Of a stretch of DNA of 64,000 nt, positions 59,338 to 64,000 are shown piece after piece. The stretch is from positions 2,051,001-2,115,000 of the forward strand of contig JAHRBS010000012.1 in NCBI GenBank assembly GCA_024305745.1, in the 5' to 3' direction. Under the pieces are notes generated by a model. The model had not been told where the DNA came from and ran no database searches. It saw only the letters and a list, made by a program, of their open reading frames with translations. Made by a program: the position numbers and the translations under genes. The first letter of the stretch is position 1; every line of letters begins with the position of its first letter. This stretch comes from Polyporus tsugae (taxonomy: Eukaryota > Basidiomycota > Agaricomycetes > Polyporales > Polyporaceae).

Positions 59338-60870
59338 ATGAACGCGACTATCTCCGTCGTCGACCTGTAGGTTACTTCACTTCTATCTAGCCTCGAGGCC
59401 TGCTCCCGCTAACCATGATTCCATGCTTAGAGCTGGTCCGCAGGTACGGATACGTAAAGCATTGTCTGCCCCTCCGACGATAACGGCTCTCGCTTCGTCC
59501 GTCGCCGACAGGTGCTTGGAGAGTACCTCAACTGGGGTCTGATGGGCGCACTTACTGTGCAAGTTTGTGAGCGATAATCGCATTGCCCTATCCTTATTCG
59601 GTCCAGAGACTAACCCTTCGACTAAACAGATCTTTATCATATTCTTTTTCCAGAGGATCCGCGGACGACTCGCGCGTTTGGTGTGTACTTTGAGTTTACG
59701 ACTTGCCGAGCTATCGCTAAACACTCCTCGCAGTGTATATCATCTTTGCCATCGAGTGGCTCCAGACCATCCTAATTACCGACGATGCGTTCGACAAATA
59801 CGCGCTGCACTATGGCGACGTCAATAACCTGGTCAAGCTACGTCTCGCCTGGTTCAGCGTCCCGGTTCTAGGCGGAATCGTTTCTGCAGCCGTCCAGCTG
59901 TATTATGCTCGGCGAATTTGGCTCCTCAGCAAATCGGACATACTGGCCGGAATCATTGCCATCGTGCGTACCCCCGAATGCACGTCAGACCCGCGTTCCC
60001 CGGAGCTAACCACGGTATGCAACCACATAGCTTTCACTCACCCAGGGCGCAGCGGGTGTTGCCAGCGGTATTTTGGTAGGAAATAGTTCGTTCGGAAAAC
60101 ATGGCGGCATCTCACTTGCACCACCCGTTCACAGATTAAGAATCAATCCGCAGCACAAGCCGCGTCGCAGGACAGAAGCTTGCCAGCCATTTCGGTGAGT
60201 CGATAGACGGTATCGAGAGTACATATAATATATAATCGTTCACACTGATACGCGCTACCCCCACAGGTATGGCTGGGTGGGAGTACGCTAGTCGATATCA
60301 TGATTGCGGTAGCAATGACTATTCTTGTACGTCTCCAATCATGTACAGCTGCGCTGGATGGGCGCTCAGTGAACTCCACAGCTGCTAAGGACAAGGTCCG
60401 GCCTCAAGCATTCCGATACGATGGTCATGAAACTCGTCCGTCTCATCATCGAGTCCGGCACGCTCACGGCGACCGTAGCGGTGGTCGGCGTGGTGCTGTT
60501 TGCAGCGCTGCCGGGCACTGTGTATTACGAATTCCCTGCCCTCATCCTCGCCAAGCTCTACGCGAACACCCTGGTCACATCTCTGAACAACCGAGCATTC
60601 CTCCACAAGCTTCGGCCAAATGTCAACACGATGTCACACAGCGACTCGGAACAGTCGCACTCCCGAGTGTTCAACGGAGGCATAGTTTCGAATCCCGGGC
60701 ATTCCCGAAACACGTTGCGGGTCGACGTGCTCAAGGAAACGAGGGTGATGTCGGATTATGAGATGGGCGAATTTCCACAGGTGCGCGTGCAATATTCACA
60801 TCTTCCCCACATTCGTCGGCTGACCCCATTCAATCGAACGCAGAAGAGCGGTGCCGACTCCATGGTTTGA
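59338..60870 (+). CDS. DUF6534-type multi-spanning membrane protein
   Basis: Agaricomycete-specific membrane protein family of unknown function, resembling seven-helix proteins. The first exon starts MNATISVVDL. A later exon carries VLGEYLNWGLMGALTVQ, then VYIIFAIEWLQTILITDDAFD, LRLAWFSVPVLGGIVSAAVQLYY, WLGGSTLVDIMIAVAMTIL, LVRLIIESGTLTATVAVVGVV and FPALILAKLYANTLVTSLNNR (the conserved KLYsNTLLasLN block). The cytosolic tail is Ser-rich and ends GADSMV. About six introns; the small exons near 59.5-59.7 kb are not firmly placed. Confidence 0.75.
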
Positions 60871-62099
60871 AGTTCAACAGATGTGTATTTACGGGGACTT
60901 GTTTGTGGAGGGGGTGTCTGGACCAGGGCTGTCCTGTACAATACGACTGACCGCAACTGAACGATTGTTCCGTATCACTTGATGAAGTTGCTCCTTGAGA
61001 GTTTTGCGATCTATTTTCGTGTAAAAGAAATCTCTGACGGAAGAACCTTAGTCTTATCTTCGGCGGACATTTGTTACTCGCCGGTGGGTACACTATGACT
61101 GACTTGCGAGCGTCAAGCAGCCAGGCTTCGGCGGCATGTCCAGATGATCTCGGTTTGAAACGATAAGCTTTCCGCAGTTGGTGACCCCGATCACGAATGA
61201 AATATTGACTCTGCAGTGGGGTTTCGTGTACTAATGTGGCGATAGATGTATACCGTCTTGTTTCTGGTCGGCCGGCCGGCAGAGGTGTACTGTGGCTGAC
61301 TCGCTTAAGCTTGAAGAGTTGAGGTACGGTCGGCAACTTGACTCAAATCAAGGGCTAGTCCAAAAAACCTGCGAGCATGGATATTGAGTCTCCATCGCAG
61401 GAAGTTTAGTATGACAGCCCCAAATCCGAGTCAGTCCCGGGAGCTGCGAACGCCGCACTAATAGTAAACCTCCCGACTACCAAATCGAGCAAGCGCCAAA
61501 GCTGTGCCGAGTTCCCCGAGCGTCCCCGGGCCACTGGCAGTGCTTGTCAGTGAACCTTTCGAAGTTGCGCCGCTGCGCCTGCACCATCCTTCGTCTGGCC
61601 CCGCCTCAGTACCGTTACGTCCCCCATTGCATCTCCACACACGCATCCTCCTTTCTGACACGAGGAGCACCCCAAGATGCGCCCGCTATCGTCGGACTCG
61701 GATGCCTCACCTTCCGTTCATCATCATCATGAACCACACCCCGCTGGTTCCATCATATGTGATGTACAGAACCTGGGAAGGTCGGTCCGGGTCGTGGTCA
61801 TCACAATTGGAGCCTGGCATGACCCCATTGAGCGCACCACCTTCTGGCAGCGAATCCAGGGCTTGCAAGACACGCCGGATTACGGGACTATTTCCGGCCA
61901 GGGGATCGGCTAACGTAATAGCCGTACAGAATCGCGCTCCGACAGAACCGGTGCCGTTGGCAGAACGTTGCAGCAACATGTCAGGATACCCGCAGTGGGG
62001 CCAAGTTGCCTCCCGTCCCGACCAGATCAGTGGGTGGTGGCCATACAAGTACTATGTTGGCGGTGGTCGGCTGCCTGACAAGCACAGGTTGTCTTTGAC
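60871..62099. other. Intergenic region upstream of the NRPS-like gene
   Basis: About 1.2 kb. An overlapping frame (61504-62247, plus) enters the next gene in another phase and is a shadow. No repeats recognised. Confidence 0.45.
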
Positions 62100-64000
62100 A
62101 TGTCCCCCGCCACCTCGACCGAATTTCTCTCTCCTCGACCCATCGTCGAGTCTGGGAAGGTCAAGTCCGTCCCCGAGCTCTTCGAATGGCACGCCCGAGA
62201 GAATGCGAAACATCCCTTCTTCCGCTACCACGATGGAGATAAGCTGAACGACATCAACTGCGAGCAACTTGCCGGTGGCATTCGTCGCGCTGCCCGCTAC
62301 ATCAACTCCCAAATATCATCCCCTTCGATTGTAGCCGTTTTCGCGAACGCGGGTGAGTCCCGTTTTCCTAGGGGTTGTCGCGACAGTGTACTCACCGGAA
62401 CGCGTACTTCAGACACCGTCACATACATCACGACCAGCCTCGGCGTCCTCCGCGCCGGGCACTCGCTCTTCTTGATCTCCGGCCGGAATGTTCCCGCGGC
62501 GGTCGCGGACATGTTGCGCCGCACGGGCTGTCGCCACATCATCGTCTCTCCGGACAGCACCATACAGAGCCTCTCCAAGGTCGTGAGCGACGAAGTCGAA
62601 GGCGTCTCGCTGCATTCCATCCCGCCGTTCGCCGACCTTTTCGCTTCCGATGCGTCCGAGGCGACTGATGCGGCAGGCGACTTGCCCAACAAGTATGATG
62701 AGGAAGAGCTAGCGTTGATTTTACACTCTTCTGGTATGCTTCTCTTGATGGATCCACCGCACGCGCTAACCTTTTATCAGGCTCCACTAGCCATCCCAAG
62801 CCTATCCGTTGGACGCACAAGCGTCTGATGAAGATGACCATAGCTCCCTGTAAGAGCGCTCTTTGCAGTACTCCGCGCAGGCGTTGACATCTCGGGACAG
62901 GGTACGGCGACGTGAACCTTACGCAGTCCATCCTGAGCGTTCATGGTACCCCGATGTTCCATGGAGTTGGCGTCATGATGTATGCCTTTGCGGTAAGAAT
63001 TTATGTTATCCCCCGCACGATGCGTTAACACCGACACGAAATCCATTTCATTTGTTCGCCAGGCATCCGCAGGCTGGACCCTTGCGACGTTCCCGCCCCA
63101 GACGCCGCCGGTCATTCCGACGACAGAAAACGTTTTTGAAGGCATCATCAAGACGTCCTCCCAGTTCGTAACCACAGCGCCGGCGTTCATCGAGGTGAGT
63201 GTCCCTGACGGTGCATGAGGAAAACAAGCTTATGGCGCGCTGCAGCCGTGGTCTCGCGACCCTAGTAAGGTTGTGTACATGAAGACCATGAGAGGCGTCG
63301 TGCGTTTGTCCTCTTTGATGCACTGATGCCGCAGTCCTGAGAGGCAGATATAAAGTTGTACGGCGGCGCTCCGCTAGATCAAAGAGTCGGGAACGCCCTT
63401 ACGTCTCAAGGGGTCACCATATACTCCGCCTACGGCAGGTGCGTACGGCGCCGGAGTCCATCCAATGTATCTAATTGTTGTGCGATCAGCTCGGAGCTGG
63501 GTCCGATTGCGAAAGCCTATCCTGGTCAGCCAACATCGTTGTCTCGCCTTTGGCTTTCAACTCATGCTATGCATTTGCAGTCCGACCAGGAAAGGACTGG
63601 GAATATTTCGAGATCAACCCTCAGCATGAGGCGGTCCTAGTTGACAAGGGTGACAACAAATCTGAGCTGGTCGTCCTGGTAAGTACGCTGTTGGTTTTAC
63701 GTGGATTGTGTTGTGACCTTTGTTCGAAGTCTCCGCAAGACGCACCTCTTCCAGTAGCCAACACAACACTCGACGGGAAGGACGCCTATGCGTCTAACGA
63801 TTTGCTCGAGCCGCATCCTACCCGCTCCGGGTGGTGGCGGTACTACGGGCGCGTAGATGACCAGATCATCCTATCCAACGGCGAGAAGGTATGAGGACAA
63901 TGAACGATTTTTGACCTAATTCTCTGACAAACATTCAATGTCCCTAGACTAACCCAGGCCCCATTGGTGAGTGCCGCTTCACAATTGTGTCGTTTCTCGG
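62100..64000 (+). CDS. NRPS-like adenylating enzyme, N-terminal part
   Basis: The start ATG at 62100 (MSPATSTEFLSPRP) opens an AMP-binding domain that runs off the right edge. Motifs, across several introns: LILHSSGSTSHPKPIRWTHK (A3-like P-loop, split by an intron near 62735-62780), TPMFHGVGVMMYAF (A4-like), and late in the window SGWWRYYGRVDDQIILSNGEK followed by TNPGPI. The GRVDDQI...NGEKTNPGPI ending is typical of fungal NRPS-like A-T-reductase proteins that activate and reduce carboxylic acids; the T and reductase domains would be beyond the window. Divergent from PKS2, with one unrelated gene between. Substrate unknown. Confidence 0.85.

Noticed and set aside
61504..62247. 247-codon frame ahead of the NRPS-like gene
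   Set aside because: Runs into the AMP-binding gene in a different phase; translation is Pro/Ser-rich with no motif.
1..64000. CRISPR arrays, operons, prophage
   Set aside because: Intron-rich eukaryotic genes throughout; no regularly spaced repeats.

Overview
The window is genomic DNA of a filamentous basidiomycete, most likely an Agaricomycete. Genes are split by many short introns (about 48-65 bp, mostly GT-AG, with CTRAY-like branch sites). The gene content also fits: FunK1-type fungal kinases, F-box/leucine-rich proteins, a DUF6534 membrane protein, a copper-radical oxidase, a sedolisin protease and multidomain secondary-metabolite synthases. I found no bacterial, phage or CRISPR signal.

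Layout. 1-1504 (-): 5' part of a secreted sedolisin (S53) protease. 2591-4638 (+): F-box protein. 5495-13786 (-): reducing polyketide synthase PKS1. 13.8-17.2 kb: gene-poor, with a MITE-like element and an F-box relic. 17401-18885 (+): F-box-associated leucine-rich protein. 19512-21550 (-): GH71 alpha-1,3-glucanase-like protein. 22027-23810 (-): LanC-like protein. 23.8-27.6 kb: gene-poor, with a 39-bp T tract. 27615-30118 (+): membrane-anchored glyoxal-oxidase-like protein. 31358-32666 (+): alpha/beta hydrolase. 32888-34355 (-): HNH-like protein. 35550-36700: chimeric pseudogene. 37141-39730 (+): FunK1 kinase. 40872-43687 (-): FunK1 pseudokinase. 45999-48365 (-): PUF6/PUM3-type RNA-binding protein. 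48919-57213 (-): PKS2, a paralogue of PKS1. 59338-60870 (+): DUF6534 membrane protein. 62100 to the window end (+): adenylating NRPS-like enzyme.

The central feature is the pair of PKS genes. I could splice both completely by hand: 22 exons each, 2377 and 2379 residues, with matching intron positions including one non-canonical GC-AG intron. Domain order is KS-AT-DH-(degenerate ER)-KR-ACP-thioester reductase. The conserved catalytic motifs of KS, AT, DH, KR, ACP and reductase are present in both copies, while the ER nucleotide site is degraded. The inferred product is an unsaturated (polyene-type) chain released reductively as an aldehyde or alcohol. The NRPS-like adenylating enzyme about 5 kb from PKS2 could be a partner, but that is inference.

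The interval between the PKS copies is rich in duplications and decay. It contains a FunK1 pair in which one member has lost both catalytic aspartates, a relic fusing pieces of the PUF6 gene and the hydrolase gene, and a degraded copy of the F-box gene's 3' end. All exon boundaries were read by eye from splice consensus and reading frame, with no alignment or transcript data.
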